Below, one piece after another: positions 14,099-29,320 of a stretch of DNA of 64,000 bases. Made by a program: the position numbers and the translations under genes. The DNA comes from Rhodamnia argentea (lineage: Eukaryota > Streptophyta > Magnoliopsida > Myrtales > Myrtaceae). Position 1 is the stretch's first letter. Each line of letters starts with the position of its first letter. A model generated the notes under the pieces. The model searched no databases. It saw nothing but the letters and a program-made list of their open reading frames with translations, and was not told where the DNA came from. The DNA lies in assembly GCF_020921035.1 (NCBI RefSeq), contig NC_063156.1, forward strand, positions 29,808,283 to 29,872,282. Reading direction: 5' to 3'.

Positions 14099-15021
14099 TC
14101 ACCAGCCAAACCGTTCACTAGTCTGTTCCTCATCAAGTGATGAGGAGGAGTCCTCTGTGACACTACTATTGCTTGACGACGACGACGACAAGACATCCAT
14201 GCTCGTGAAATCGCTGCTGCTGCTGCTGCTTGCTCTCGTCGCAAAGACGCGACACAGAACCCACCTTCCTAGTTCGCCGACCCACGAGTTCTGCAATGAC
14301 AGACAGATGAAAGTTGAGCTTGAGCAGTTGACATTTTATAGAGGGTTTATGTTCTAATGACTGAGGCAAAAGCACAACCGACAACGTAAAATGGGGCAAA
14401 CGGTCATGCACTGTATTTATTAACATATCTGGAAAGAACTCAATTACCAGCTGCGGGGCGCGAGCAGCGGAGGGTGCAGGAAGGAGGCAATATTCGTGCA
14501 TGACCCAAGACGTCCTAGAACCATGCGGAGGCCGCCCTCTGAAGAACACCAGAGTCTTCTTCATCCCCATTATCATGCGGTTGTGAGCGTCGCTCGAAGA
14601 AGGCGAGATCTGTTTAGGGACGCCCTGTGCCTTCCAGTATCCACAAGAAGTTGCTCGGACGACGGCGTTGCTGGCTCCATCGAGGTTGCTGAAGAAGTAT
14701 CTCGCCTCCTCGCCATCACCTGTAATAGTTCACATGAAGTATAAGGCAAAACCATTACATGCACCCGAGATTGGCGCCATATCGTTTTATATGACCCACA
14801 CGCCGATGAGCAATGGGACCGAATGAATTACCAGGCAAGTCCCAGGGATCATAGTTGGAGAGGGCGATGAGTTCGGGGACGATGGAGGCGGGGAGAGGAA
14901 GGGCAAAAATCTTGCGTCGCAAGTACTCAAACAAGATCTCTTCGTCGGTGGGTTCAAACACGAAGCCAGGAGGCAGTTTGCTCATTGATCCGATGGATCT
15001 GATCTGGTTGAGCTTTGCCAT
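14099..15021 (-). CDS. NAC-domain transcription factor, VNI2/NAC083-like subgroup, with atypical conserved residues
   Basis: Three exons (14832-15021, 14448-14719, 14099-14290) join in frame to about 217 residues. NAC subdomains are visible in order: LPPGF..PTDEE (about 16-28), DPWDLPG, the ARYFFS stretch, CGYWKAQG (89-96), MKKTLVFFRGRPPHGSRT, SWVMHEYCL and GRWVLCRVF. The C-terminal tail is short and Ser/Asp/Glu-rich, suitable for a weak activation or regulatory region. I chose the first ATG because related proteins carry a similar N-terminal leader; an inner ATG at codon 13 is an alternative. Odd points: the near-invariant GFRFHPTDEE reads GFVFEPTDEE, and WKATG-x-DK reads WKAQGVPK. NAC proteins bind DNA as dimers in the nucleus. 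Whether this one can is uncertain. Confidence 0.88.
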
Positions 15022-15116
15022 GCGGACACAAACTCCTCCTCAGGAATCAAGATCGGGGGGTTCAAACTTGACGAAATGAATGCGATGAGGAGTGGTAGAG
15101 CGTGGGCACCCTTCGG

Positions 15117-15128
15117 CCTTTATATATC
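15117..15128 (-). promoter_or_regulatory. TATA box of the NAC gene
   Basis: On the minus strand the sequence reads TATATAAAGG, about 100 bases upstream of the NAC start codon, which is the expected distance for a TATA box plus a short leader. Confidence 0.65.
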
Positions 15129-18100
15129 ATCGCGATGAGGAGAGACCGAGAGTGGGTGTGAATTTAAACAAAAAAGGCGTCCTCCTTTGCAGTGCATGTA
15201 AATTTAAGTCATTCCAAATGTTTACCGTTGTACAAATCACGTTCAACCCGTCATCTCTGCATTAATGATTTGACGCATTCTTTTGGTACGTGCAACACTC
15301 GCAAGAACAGTAGCAACAAGTAAAGAGAAGCCATCTGATGGTTTATTAAAAGGTCTCCATGAACGCTAAAGAACCACTGCATGTTGATCCACCGATTAGT
15401 CCATGTCGAGTAGCTTTCATCAGAGTCTTGAGTTCTTCCACGTCTAAGTACAACAAAACTTTTAAGCTGATGGACAAGAAAACATATATTATTCTATTAA
15501 TGAAACCATGCGAAAGATTCAACCATTTCCTGGCGATTTGTACGTGACCCCCGCCCGTGTGTTGGGAGTTTCTAAGCTAATGAGAGGAAAATAACTCAGT
15601 AACTGATCGTCCCCGTCAGTTTTTTGCTGCATGATTATGATTATGTGAGAATATTGAAATGGGTAGGCCTTTCGATTAAACCCTTTGCGCCAAAAGACGC
15701 TTCGATCTTCATATCACATGTCTTGGAGGAGATGGGTCTTTTCTACGCCACTTTTGCGACTTTACACGGTAGCATCCGTCGCTTTGTTTGGTAAACATAC
15801 GACACATACAAGAAAAGCTAGTAATGCCGCACTTCTCTTTGTTAGCACTAAGCAAGCGAGCGAGCAAGCAAAATGACGACTGATCCCAGCCTCCATAGAA
15901 GGCTCTTGTTAATGAGTTCCCCGTTGAAATTCGAAGGAAGATCAAAGGGGCAGTCCATCAATAAAGTCACGCTTTTGAAGGGAAAGAAAGAGACCCTAAT
16001 ACAAAAGAAGCTTCATAAAGTCAAAGGAAGCAGTCATAATTGATCTGATTAGCTCTTTGATTTATATGTTGGTACTTTCCTTCGCAGCGAAGATGTTCCC
16101 TTTTCTTCCTTCCTTTCTTTCTTTTCCTCCGCCTTTTCAATTGAGATACGATGCAGTAAAAGTTTTCTTCAACTTGGCAGCGACCATGTGTTAATGATTC
16201 CTTAATCAGTCATCCGCCACCGTACCAGCGAAGAAATATGGGAAGGCAAGGAACACTTTCTCTCTCCTCGACTTCTTTCCAATGCATTTCCTAATGCAAC
16301 TCAACTTCTCAAATATTTGCCGGTCGTGTTTCGTATATCTATTCCGGGTTAGGATTTCAAATTCTTGGGACGAAATAGAAGAAATACAGCCACGTGAGAT
16401 CGATCCACTGGTTAAAGAGAGAAGAGAGAACGTGTACGTGCGGATGAGGCGCACAGCACAAGTTCAACTCTCCATATCACCAACTGCAATACTAAATAGA
16501 CCTGAACGGATGGCTGCTCACGAACGAAGCCCTAGCCAAAATAAAGCGTACAATGCTTGTGAATGTGGGTATGGGCGTACAACTCCCTTTCTCGGATCTA
16601 GCCTGCCTACGTCCATATAGATCCGGTCATTCTAGAGCAACAAATTATTAACTTTTTAAGCATATAAGTGAGCCTAGGCAAGAACTTTTAGATCCCAACA
16701 CTAGGGTTGCTCCGCCGATTGATTGGGAGTCTAATAGTGACTAGGATGGGGGTGTTAATCTCCGATCCCTCATATTATGTGAGCACAATTTCCGTTTGAT
16801 TTTATGATTGATGAATCCGATGAAATCATTGGCTTTACATATAGAGCACATTGCTCGCGCTTTAGCAAAAGCAAAAAAAAAAAAGTTTTTCTCTTTTCAT
16901 TTCGATTTTTAAAATATCATCCACATTTTAAAAAGTTATAATGCAAATTTGTGCGTTAAGGATTGCGAGCTGTAAAACTTTCCGGTGTTTTAGATTTAAG
17001 AATTAAGCCAAATGAACGGGGGCGAGATTTTGATCAAGTGAAATATTAAGAAGTAAATATAAAGTGCTCTAGTCATCTCAAGTGACAGCGCGTGATAATT
17101 TGCTAGTATAAGCCACGAATTTTTGACCAAAAACAGACGATTAAATTGTTACATAATCTTTGACCAAAAAAAAAAAAACTTTTACATAACCAATTCACTA
17201 AATAAATATAGCACGGGTGGAGGAGGAGGATTGGGCTTTTTTGACTTTTCGCCCCCACGTGAAATCAGGCGTGATGCCATGGCGGCGACATATGGAAGTG
17301 GCCGGCCGTGGGTTCGAGCGGGACGAGAGAAATTAGAGAGATGGAAGAGCGGAGCCCAGAAGGAGTATCGGGCCAGTCCTGGGGATCGACTTCGAGAGGC
17401 TGAAGCCCAGAAGATGGACGTTTACTGTTGATTGATGTTGATGATGACGACCCACGACCACGAGTGTATCGACGTGGACGTCCATGGAAAATGGAGCCGC
17501 AAACTCAATCCCAGTCCCTCTGTACCACCCAAAAACTTGAAAACGAAATGAGAATGGTGGAACTGGAGCGAGTCGAGGCAGAGAGGCACGTCCTTTTTTG
17601 TATTCGGGAGGCTCCCATCCAATCCACTCTCCGCCATCGTTATCTCCCCCCAACCCCAATAAAAGCCTCTTTCTTTCTTTCTTTCTTTCCCTCACCATAA
17701 CCAGGAGAAATTCCCTTGACTCGACCATTGATACGGACTGCTGTGCGCCCTCATCTTCTTCATACGATCCTGAGGATGATGATGATGATCACGAGCTGAC
17801 TGCTGAGCGATTGCTGGTGCGTGATCCTCTTGTGCCTTCTCTTTTTTCCCCGATCATATCTCCATTCTAGACTATCCCTGAGCTTTTGTGTTTCGCCTGC
17901 TGTTGGTTGCTGCAACTTCTGTCTACGTCTGAATTAATCTGAGTTCGTTATTGTTATGCATTTTGGCTCCGTCGCGTGCTACTTGTATCATTTACTATTT
18001 CCAAGACTAAAATGTCGTCTCTGCTGGTTCCTTGGCCTTGCCTCAGCTTGATTGTGCTCGTCTGCTACTCTTATCCCGTGCTAATCGATAGTTGGTGTCA

Positions 18101-18854
18101 TTTGTACTTGTAGTAGAATGTTCAGCTGTCATACTTTGGCAAACACTTTTGATGTCGTGCACAAGCCTGGTTTGATATCCTTGCAACTTCAGTTTCAGGA
18201 TATACGCCGTCATTTAATACCACTGATCGGGGTTCTCTTCTCTTTTTATCAGAGCTGACAAAACAAGGTACCCCTTCATCTCAGTTCGTTCCTTCCCCCT
18301 CTGTACTTCCTCTCGATAGCATGGTATAAAATAGAAGATGTTATAAGGACCTGTGAAATCCTGAAAATGAATGTTATCATTCACATGACCTTTTAACATT
18401 ATACGCTAAATTCTTTTAAATTCAAAACGGTTTCATTCAGATTCTCTCTTTCGCCTTTTACAACTACATTTCCAGGTTCGGGCGTCTTTCTGCATTAACT
18501 TTTGTCCCTGTAAGGTTATGGAGTGTAATCCTCTTCTATTTCTGGTTCCAGCTTAAACTGACCAAGCAGTCTTGTCCAAGATACATAAAGGATATGAGAA
18601 GGCATAGTCCCTCGGTTCAAGTTACTGCTCAGACATACGACCAACAAATATTGATTGAGAGTCTTACTTGATGGCGCTCCGCAGGGATGTCCAACGGGAC
18701 AATTAAGGCTGTAGGCTTTTTGAGGACTTGAAATTGTCATTATTCTATCCATGTGGAAACACTTCTCAGCAAGGGCAGAGCAGTGTAAAAGAGGATGAAC
18801 CTGAGCTAAAGGAATTGTAGAAGAGTCTGTGGCAAGTGTGCACTCGAATTATAA
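15129..18854. other. Intergenic region and probable leader of the Atos-like gene
   Basis: No convincing gene between 15130 and about 17100; open frames at 15685-15945 and 16206-16620 overlap on both strands and match nothing I know. From about 17200 to 18850 the sequence probably holds the promoter and a spliced 5' leader of the downstream plus-strand gene: a (CTTT)n run lies near 17670, and a GT-type donor candidate follows GAGCGATTGCTG near 17818. The leader structure is not resolved. Confidence 0.45.
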
Positions 18855-22821
<3,967 letters not shown>

Positions 22822-23136
22822 ATGGTCCAGCACATCTTCTTTACACAATGTTGGACACAGCATCAAAGATTCTGTATAGGTCAATTTCTTAATGAAAAGT
22901 TACTGTACATATGTGTACATTTGATCTCTTTTGACCTTTTTTTATATAGGGGGGCGGTAACCCACTTTCAATCTGTAAATGGTAATGTAATTTCTGGTTG
23001 CACTGAGATAATCACGTGAAATTCATGATTGCTATTCTTCATACGAACTTCGGTTTTGCTAGTTTGGTTGCAGGTTGACCTAGTCCTTACATGCCATACT
23101 TTGTTCCCTCTCCAGCAATGATATAGCAGTAATCCC

Positions 23137-23188
<52 letters not shown>

Positions 23189-24494
23189 CGGAGAGATTAT
23201 CGACCCGGCCATTCATTGAGATTGGATATTGGATCGGAAAGGATGTTTTCAGAGTAAGCGAGATTCGAATTCTCTTCTTTATTCTGGGAGGCAAGGTTAG
23301 CGCACTTGGCCGTTCATTTTGAGGGTGCGAAACCAATTTATCCAGGAAGAACCCGACTTAGCTATTTCTGTGACAATGATATGGTCGCAGAATGATTAAT
23401 CCCCTTCTCTTTTTAAGGTACCCGAACTTTCATCAAAAATATAAACCCAAACTGCCTCTATCCAAAAGAATATCGGTGGGGCACGATGCATGACTCTCCT
23501 GCTGGAGAGACATCTTCTGCTTCCATTAAAAGTCTTTTTATCAAGCAGGTGCTTCACCCTTTTGAGCAAGAGGCCAGCACAAAACAGTCCAAAGTCTCGC
23601 ATAAAGGGTGGTGGGACGATGGCACATGGTCGAAAGAACAATCGCACATGGTTATACCAAATACACCAACTCGTCTCCACAAAAAACCAAATGATCTCTC
23701 AATCCTCGCTTATAAAATCCATCTCGAGTATTACTCCCTCCCTCCCTCAACGAGTCCAATTGAAAGGTTACAAGCTCCCAAAATAAGCACGCACGCTCTC
23801 GATAACACCACCCCCATTTACTCAGTTTTTTAAAGACGAAAAACACACCATTCGAGAAGCTCCATTAATTAAAAAGGGTATGATGAGCCACAACTATCCT
23901 ATACAATGAAAGCCTAGCCTATTCTCCCGCCCCTCAAGATACGCTTGAACAGGAACAGATAAAACTTTCAATGGGAGAGAGTTGACCATCGCGTGATGTG
24001 CCCCAACCATTGGAATCAATCAATCTACAGGGTAAAGCGGCAAAATAAGGGAAAAAAGAAATGAAGCTCCGTCGATTGCACAATCATTGACAATCGCTTT
24101 TGGGGTTTTGAGGTCGACTTCAAAGCAAAAGGAGAAATGGAAATGCCACTGTTGAGCTCCGACAGAAGAAAGCAACCTTCCCTTATTGGGGCTTCCTTTG
24201 CAAAATCAAATAAACGTCAACCCACCCAGTTAGCTCACCCACTGAGATTCTCAGATTCTGTACTATTTCCTTTAGGCAAAAAGGTAACAGATTTATTAAC
24301 GTGGAAGGACTGACTTTGAACCAACCAACGAACGAACCGAACAAAACAAAACAAGCACAAGTAAATAGTGAAAAAGGCAAAAAGTCAAAAAGAAGGGCTA
24401 GCGTAGCGTACGTACACGGTACAGGAAATGGACAAATCAATCTTTTCCTCTACAGTCGCCAAAGTTCAGCTTCGGCTCCAACAAATCTCTCAAA
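22822..24494. other. Intergenic, 3' flanks of two convergent genes
   Basis: Between the stops of the Atos-like gene (+) and the ARM gene (-). Apart from a CT microsatellite and 3' untranslated sequence I see no gene. Frames near 23396-23846 overlap on both strands without known motifs. Confidence 0.5.
23141..23185. repeat. (CT)n microsatellite
   Basis: A pure CT run of more than 40 bases in the 3' flank of the Atos-like gene. Confidence 0.95.
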
Positions 24495-26165
24495 CTATGG
24501 TCTGGCGCTGGCGAACACATCCCATATCTTGCCACGGCCGATGCTATCGTACAGCTTCTTGGCACCTTCCACTTCCATCTCCACCAGCTTCTGCAGATAA
24601 GCACGCGCGCCCCCGCTCGCCATCTGCTTCCTACACTTGTTCGAATGCACTAGCGACGTCAATATCGACACTGGGTATCTCTTGTCCAGATTCTGGATCG
24701 ACGGGTCCAAGAGCAGGACCGTGCTCGCCACCCCTTTCGCGTCCTTGCGGAACATCTTCCTGTTCCCGGCGTAGAGCAAGAGACTGGACAATGCCTTGGC
24801 GGCCGCCTCTTTCTCTTCGGCCCCCTTACCATCTAACATCTCGATCAATGCGGCGATGCACCCACATTCCCCGATTTCTTTCTTGGTCTTGGGACTGAAA
24901 CCCAGTTCACAAGCAGCTCTCGCCGCAGCAATCCGCACCCCCAGCATTCCGCACTCCAAAACAGTCGGCAATCTGGCGATGAACCCCTCCGAAACCAGAG
25001 CTTCCCCAATCGGCTGGCAAGATGCGAGTTGGCTCAGCAACTCGACCGCCACTTCAAGGCTCCGATCGCTCGGAGCTGAATCCCAGTAGTTCTTCAAGCA
25101 CTCGATCCCCTTCTCTCTGACGACCGTGAGCTTCAAATCGTAGTCCCCGGCTATCAAATTGCAGAGACACCCGATCGCGTTTTCCTGGGCCAGAGCAGTC
25201 CCTGAGGACGCAAGTCCGAGGAGCGCCACCACCGCGTTCTCCTCCATGAAATTCTCCTTGGTTTCTGGGAAAGTGGCCAGATTTCGCAGAACCCCAGCGG
25301 CGGAAGCCTGTGAGCTCGGGGTGCCGGCCACGCAGATTTCCAAGAGCGAGGAGACGCCGCCCCTGGTCCCAATGGTCCTGGCATTCTCCTTGGAATAGCT
25401 GAGAGCCCGGAGGGCAACACAGGCCTTCTCCTTGGCGAACCCACTGCCGGACTCGAGCACGCGAAGCAGGTGGTTCAAGAGCAAGAGGCCCTCGGCAATC
25501 AAGACGGGCTTGCTGCTGTCGACGGTGGAAACCCGGGAGAGGGCGGCGACGGCCTTCTCTTTGACCTCGAGAGAGCCGGAATCGAGGAGCTTGAGGAGGA
25601 CGGGGACGAGGCCCTGAGCGACGGCGACGACGACGTTCTTGTCGTCCTCAGAGAGGAGGGGCAAGAGGGAGTCGAGGGCGGAGGCCTTGGAGTCGGGGGC
25701 GCCAATCTGGAGGCGGGTGAGGAGGTGGCGGGACTGGAGGCGGACGGACTCGCGCTTGGAGAGGTTGGAGGAGGAGGAGGAGGAGGAGGGGGGAGGGTGG
25801 AGGCCGCTGTTGAGGAGGACGTGGCAGTCGTGGAGGTGGCGGAGGAGGAGGGAGAGGGAGGAGTCGAGGTGGCTCTGGGTGTGGAGCTTGCCGTCGGGGA
25901 GGGAAGGGAGCTGGCAGGTGAGGGCGAGGGAGAGGGCGTGGTGGAGGGAGTGGGAGATGGAGTGGAGGAGGTCGAGGGAGAGAGGGTGGTGTGGGGAGAG
26001 GTCGGGGAGGAGGGAAGAGAGGAGGGAGAGGTGGGAGAGGAGGAGGGACCACTTGGGCTTGAAGTGAAGGGCGCGAGGGATTTCAGAGGAGAGGGAGGAG
26101 AGGAGGTGGTGGCAGATGGCGACGGGATCGTCTTCATCCTGAGCTTGACTATCCGGTGCTCTCAT
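24495..26165 (-). CDS. Intronless armadillo (ARM) repeat protein, At5g50900-like
   Basis: One uninterrupted frame of 556 residues. I start at the ATG before RAPDSQ because upstream in-frame sequence offers only a GTG and translates as Arg-rich filler. The N-terminal 190 residues are Leu/Ser/His-rich helices with a Ser run (PPPSSSSSSSN). From about residue 200, tandem 42-residue ARM-type repeats follow, e.g. ALDSLLPLLSEDDKN, LVPVLLKLLDSGSLEVKEKA, AAGVLRNLATFPETKENF, ENAIGCLCNLIAGD and AAKALSSLLLYAGNRKMF. ARM solenoids are protein-interaction scaffolds. No U-box, kinase or F-box is present, so it is not a PUB-type E3 ligase. The 5' half of the gene is extremely GC- and purine-skewed, which creates long meaningless frames on the other strand. 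Function is unassigned. Confidence 0.88.
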   Translation of the reverse strand: MRAPDSQAQDEDDPVAICHHLLSSLSSEIPRALHFKPKWSLLLSHLSLLSSLLPDLSPHHPLSLDLLHSISHSLHHALSLALTCQLPSLPDGKLHTQSHLDSSLSLLLRHLHDCHVLLNSGLHPPPSSSSSSSNLSKRESVRLQSRHLLTRLQIGAPDSKASALDSLLPLLSEDDKNVVVAVAQGLVPVLLKLLDSGSLEVKEKAVAALSRVSTVDSSKPVLIAEGLLLLNHLLRVLESGSGFAKEKACVALRALSYSKENARTIGTRGGVSSLLEICVAGTPSSQASAAGVLRNLATFPETKENFMEENAVVALLGLASSGTALAQENAIGCLCNLIAGDYDLKLTVVREKGIECLKNYWDSAPSDRSLEVAVELLSQLASCQPIGEALVSEGFIARLPTVLECGMLGVRIAAARAACELGFSPKTKKEIGECGCIAALIEMLDGKGAEEKEAAAKALSSLLLYAGNRKMFRKDAKGVASTVLLLDPSIQNLDKRYPVSILTSLVHSNKCRKQMASGGARAYLQKLVEMEVEGAKKLYDSIGRGKIWDVFASARP

Positions 26166-29014
26166 GGCGGGCGGGCGGCGGCGGCGGCGGCGGGCTCTCC
26201 TTTTTTTTTTTTTTCTTGTTATGTCGCGGTCAGACAGAAAGACAGAGAGAGAGAGAGAGATAAAGGGGAGAGGCTTTTTCGGGAGGGGGGGGGGTTTGCT
26301 TTTTCCAGATTTCACTCGGACAGGGCAGGGTGAGTAGTGAGTGAGGTCCGAGGAGAGAGAAGCAGATGAGGAGGAGGAGGAGGAGGTGATATTGACGGGT
26401 GACCGACTGAGCGTCGAGGGGGCGGGGAAGTTGAGCGAGAGGGACTTGGGCTTTCTGATTGGACTTTTAGGACTAAAAGATTAGATTAGATAAGAGGGAG
26501 AGTGGGAGCCGGCTCGTCATCAAAATTAACATGATTGGCCCATTATAACACCGCGTGACTCGTCGTCATCATCGTCGTCGTCGTCAATTTGGACGGGCCA
26601 GATTCATTGGGAAAATGCTCCCTCCCCGAGTGAGGTGGGGACAGCGCATGTGTTTCCAATTGGTGGGGAAATTTCGTCAGGCAGAGACGAATTCATGGAG
26701 GAGAGGGAGAGGGCCTGGCCTGGCCTGGTCGTCCTTTTTGCCAGGGAGGTCGCTTTCCTCTCAACTCTCAAGGGGTGTGTGTTTTTCAATAAATAACAAA
26801 TAATGTGATTGGAAGATGCGTGCGTGGGTCTTTTCTATCCCCGACGACCTCCTCGAATCGAAACGAGAGAGTCTTTCCGTAATTCGGGTTGTCGCTTTCA
26901 TTGGGCCCTCGCGCTCACATTAATCGCCGTTGATCAAAAGCCATTGACTTTTAGTCCTTTACCCATTTTCCCATGCTCATTCCTATCGTCCCCTTATCCC
27001 GACGGCGTTTAAACGATACGCGTGCAGTAGAATCGGGTGCCTCCCGGAGTCAAACTTGTTTGCTGGCATACTAGTCACTCCGACGATGAATGCGAGCAAA
27101 GCAAAGCAAAGCGGTCGAGTGTGCAATTGCATTGCCTTCCAAACTGGAAAACATCAAATGTCAACGGTAGCCATATCTATCTAATGCTGCTACTGCTAGG
27201 TTCTTGCTTTCTATGGGAGAAAGTGTGAGTTTTGTCTCGTCTAACCTTTGGTAAATAATTAGTTTCTCTGCGCTTTTTCATTTTAAGTAAGAATACCTTA
27301 CTTTTTATGGTTAAACACATCTGGATTAAGTTCCGTAATTCTTCCTGGCTACACGAAAATAATAATTTCGTGAAATCTTTCCTTTCGAAGCTACTCTCGT
27401 TCGCAATCCACAATCTATATTAGACAATAGCCAAACGAAACTAATAAAAGTTGGAAGACGTCTTTCAGTTGTGGGAGGATTAGAAAGTCAAGCTACATAG
27501 TTCGCATTATCAACTACTTTCAACCGCTCCAAACCTTCTTCTTCTTCTTCTTCTTTTTTGTGCCTTCATGCGATTTTTGTCCCCAATTTTATGCCTAATC
27601 AAGCAAGCACATGCACTGACCAGCATGCATTGACGTCGTGCCTAATCAAGCAAATCCAAAAAAATAATTAAACAATGGAGCAAACTATAACCGTTAAATG
27701 TCCGTACGACTTTTTTTGTTTCGTTTATTGATGAGAAATCCCGACAATCATATTTACAAAACATAGTAGATCTGGTGCATTTTGTGTTTCACTTGAACTA
27801 TTACCAAAACCTTCGACCCCCACAAAAAAAAAAAAAAACAAAAACAAAAAAGGGAACTATTACCAAAACCATTAAATTCAAAGGACAGTAATGTAAAACT
27901 TCGTGGGCTTTATCCGCACGAGGGTAAGCAATGGAGGGTAGGAGGGTTCTGTTGAGGCCTAGCCCTTATTAGTCGGTTGATGGGCTATAAGCCCAAATCA
28001 ATTTTCATTACCAGTTCATGCGATCAATACCACCTGTCGGCCCGACATCATGTTCCCATTCCGATAGGCTTTAACCGATGACCATTTTTCGGAATTCTTT
28101 TTTTTTTTGTTTTCCGGGAAAATTGCAAATAAGAATCTACATTGCTCTCATTTACTCAAAGGATGGTCCTCAGCCGAAATTGTAGCCTAAAGTGCTCTCA
28201 TTTCCTCAAAAAAGGATCCATAGTGGACATTATATCAAATAAGAGCTTGAAGTGATGATGTCGGTCTCAAAGAAGGGTCCCACCTTGTTAAATTGCCAAA
28301 TATTCCGGGGCATTTGAGGGCAATTTTTTTTCATGTTCGTCTTCTTCTTCTTCTTCTTTTTCATTTAACAAGAAGAAGAAGATCAAAGCAACGACCTGAG
28401 CTACTAGAATCATATGCAAGAACAACCAACCGGATTATTACAACGATACGGGTGGCGCCGGCCGCAGGTGAGGGCGGCAAATCCCTTGATGGTCATTGGC
28501 AAGGGCTTTCCAAAACCCACCGACCATTGGCAAGGGCTTTATGGCCCCCACTCGCAACCGATGAGCACCTAATGACGAGGTAGCATGAAAGTGTTCGACG
28601 AAGAAGAAGAAGAAGAAGAAGATGAACAAGAAAGAAAAAAAAACATAAAATAAAATTTTATTGTAGACAAAAATATCCTTAATAAGTCGAAAGATTTGGC
28701 CTGCCGACAAGATTTAACCCTTTTTTTTATTGGTGACATGTTCACTTTAACCGCTTTTTTAAAATAAATTATATTTTAAAGTATCCTTTGGAAAAAATAA
28801 AAATAAAAATGAACGCGTTTAAGGTTTTTATTGAATTTATTCTTATTTTTAGGAAAACGATGAATTGAGCTCATCTTATCTTTTTGACCATCTCACGTTC
28901 CCAGAAAATTCGCCCCATGCATGAACGAAAAATAGAGAAGAAGAAGAAGAAGAAGAGGGAGAAAAATTGGCTTCAAACGTTTGAAAGATCCAATCGCAGA
29001 GAAGTGACGACGGA
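26166..29014. other. Divergent intergenic region between the ARM and LCB2 genes
   Basis: It starts with the ARM gene leader, rich in (GA)n (26244-26260) and GAGGAG repeats. The interval 28120-28310 has two similar blocks (GCTCTCATTTACTCAAAGGA and GCTCTCATTTCCTCAAAAAA). It is followed by a segment framed by opposite (CTT)n and (GAA)n tracts near 28340-28380 and 28600-28625, with CATTGGCAAGGGCTTT repeated twice inside. This could be a decayed element able to fold as a long imperfect hairpin. No gene recognised. Confidence 0.45.
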
Positions 29015-29023
29015 TATAAAAGG
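29015..29023 (+). promoter_or_regulatory. TATA box of LCB2
   Basis: TATAAAAGG lies about 300 bases before the LCB2 ATG. The leader seems to be spliced: a donor GTATGT at about 29166 and an acceptor TTTGCAG ending at 29256 would remove a 91-base 5' UTR intron. Confidence 0.55.
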
Positions 29024-29320
29024 AAACCCCGACATACACGAACTCAGGAGCAGATTCGGTCGATCGAAACATCAATCGCAACTTGGAATCCCTGCCCCTC
29101 TCTATCTCTCTCTTCCTCTCCCCTTCTTCCTCGCATGAGATTTGGATCTTAGAATCGATCTCTCAGTATGTCTCTTTCTTGTCGTGTGCGTGTGTTCCTG
29201 CTGTGTTTGCGGTTTCTCTTCTTCTAATCCGAGGGGGACGTTGGGATGGTTTGCAGGTCCCTTGGCCGCCCCCATTGATTTCTTTGAAGGGAGAGAGTTT
29301 TTTAGTAGAGGCAGATCCAA

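Noticed and set aside
17123-17870. Overlapping frames on both strands upstream of the Atos-like gene
   Set aside because: No conserved motif; this interval fits a promoter and leader, with CTTT and GAT repeats.
25470-26333. Long Gly/Glu-rich plus-strand frame and Ser/Thr/Pro-rich minus-strand frames opposite the ARM gene
   Set aside because: They are products of extreme purine skew in the ARM gene's 5' half, with low-complexity translations and no known motif.
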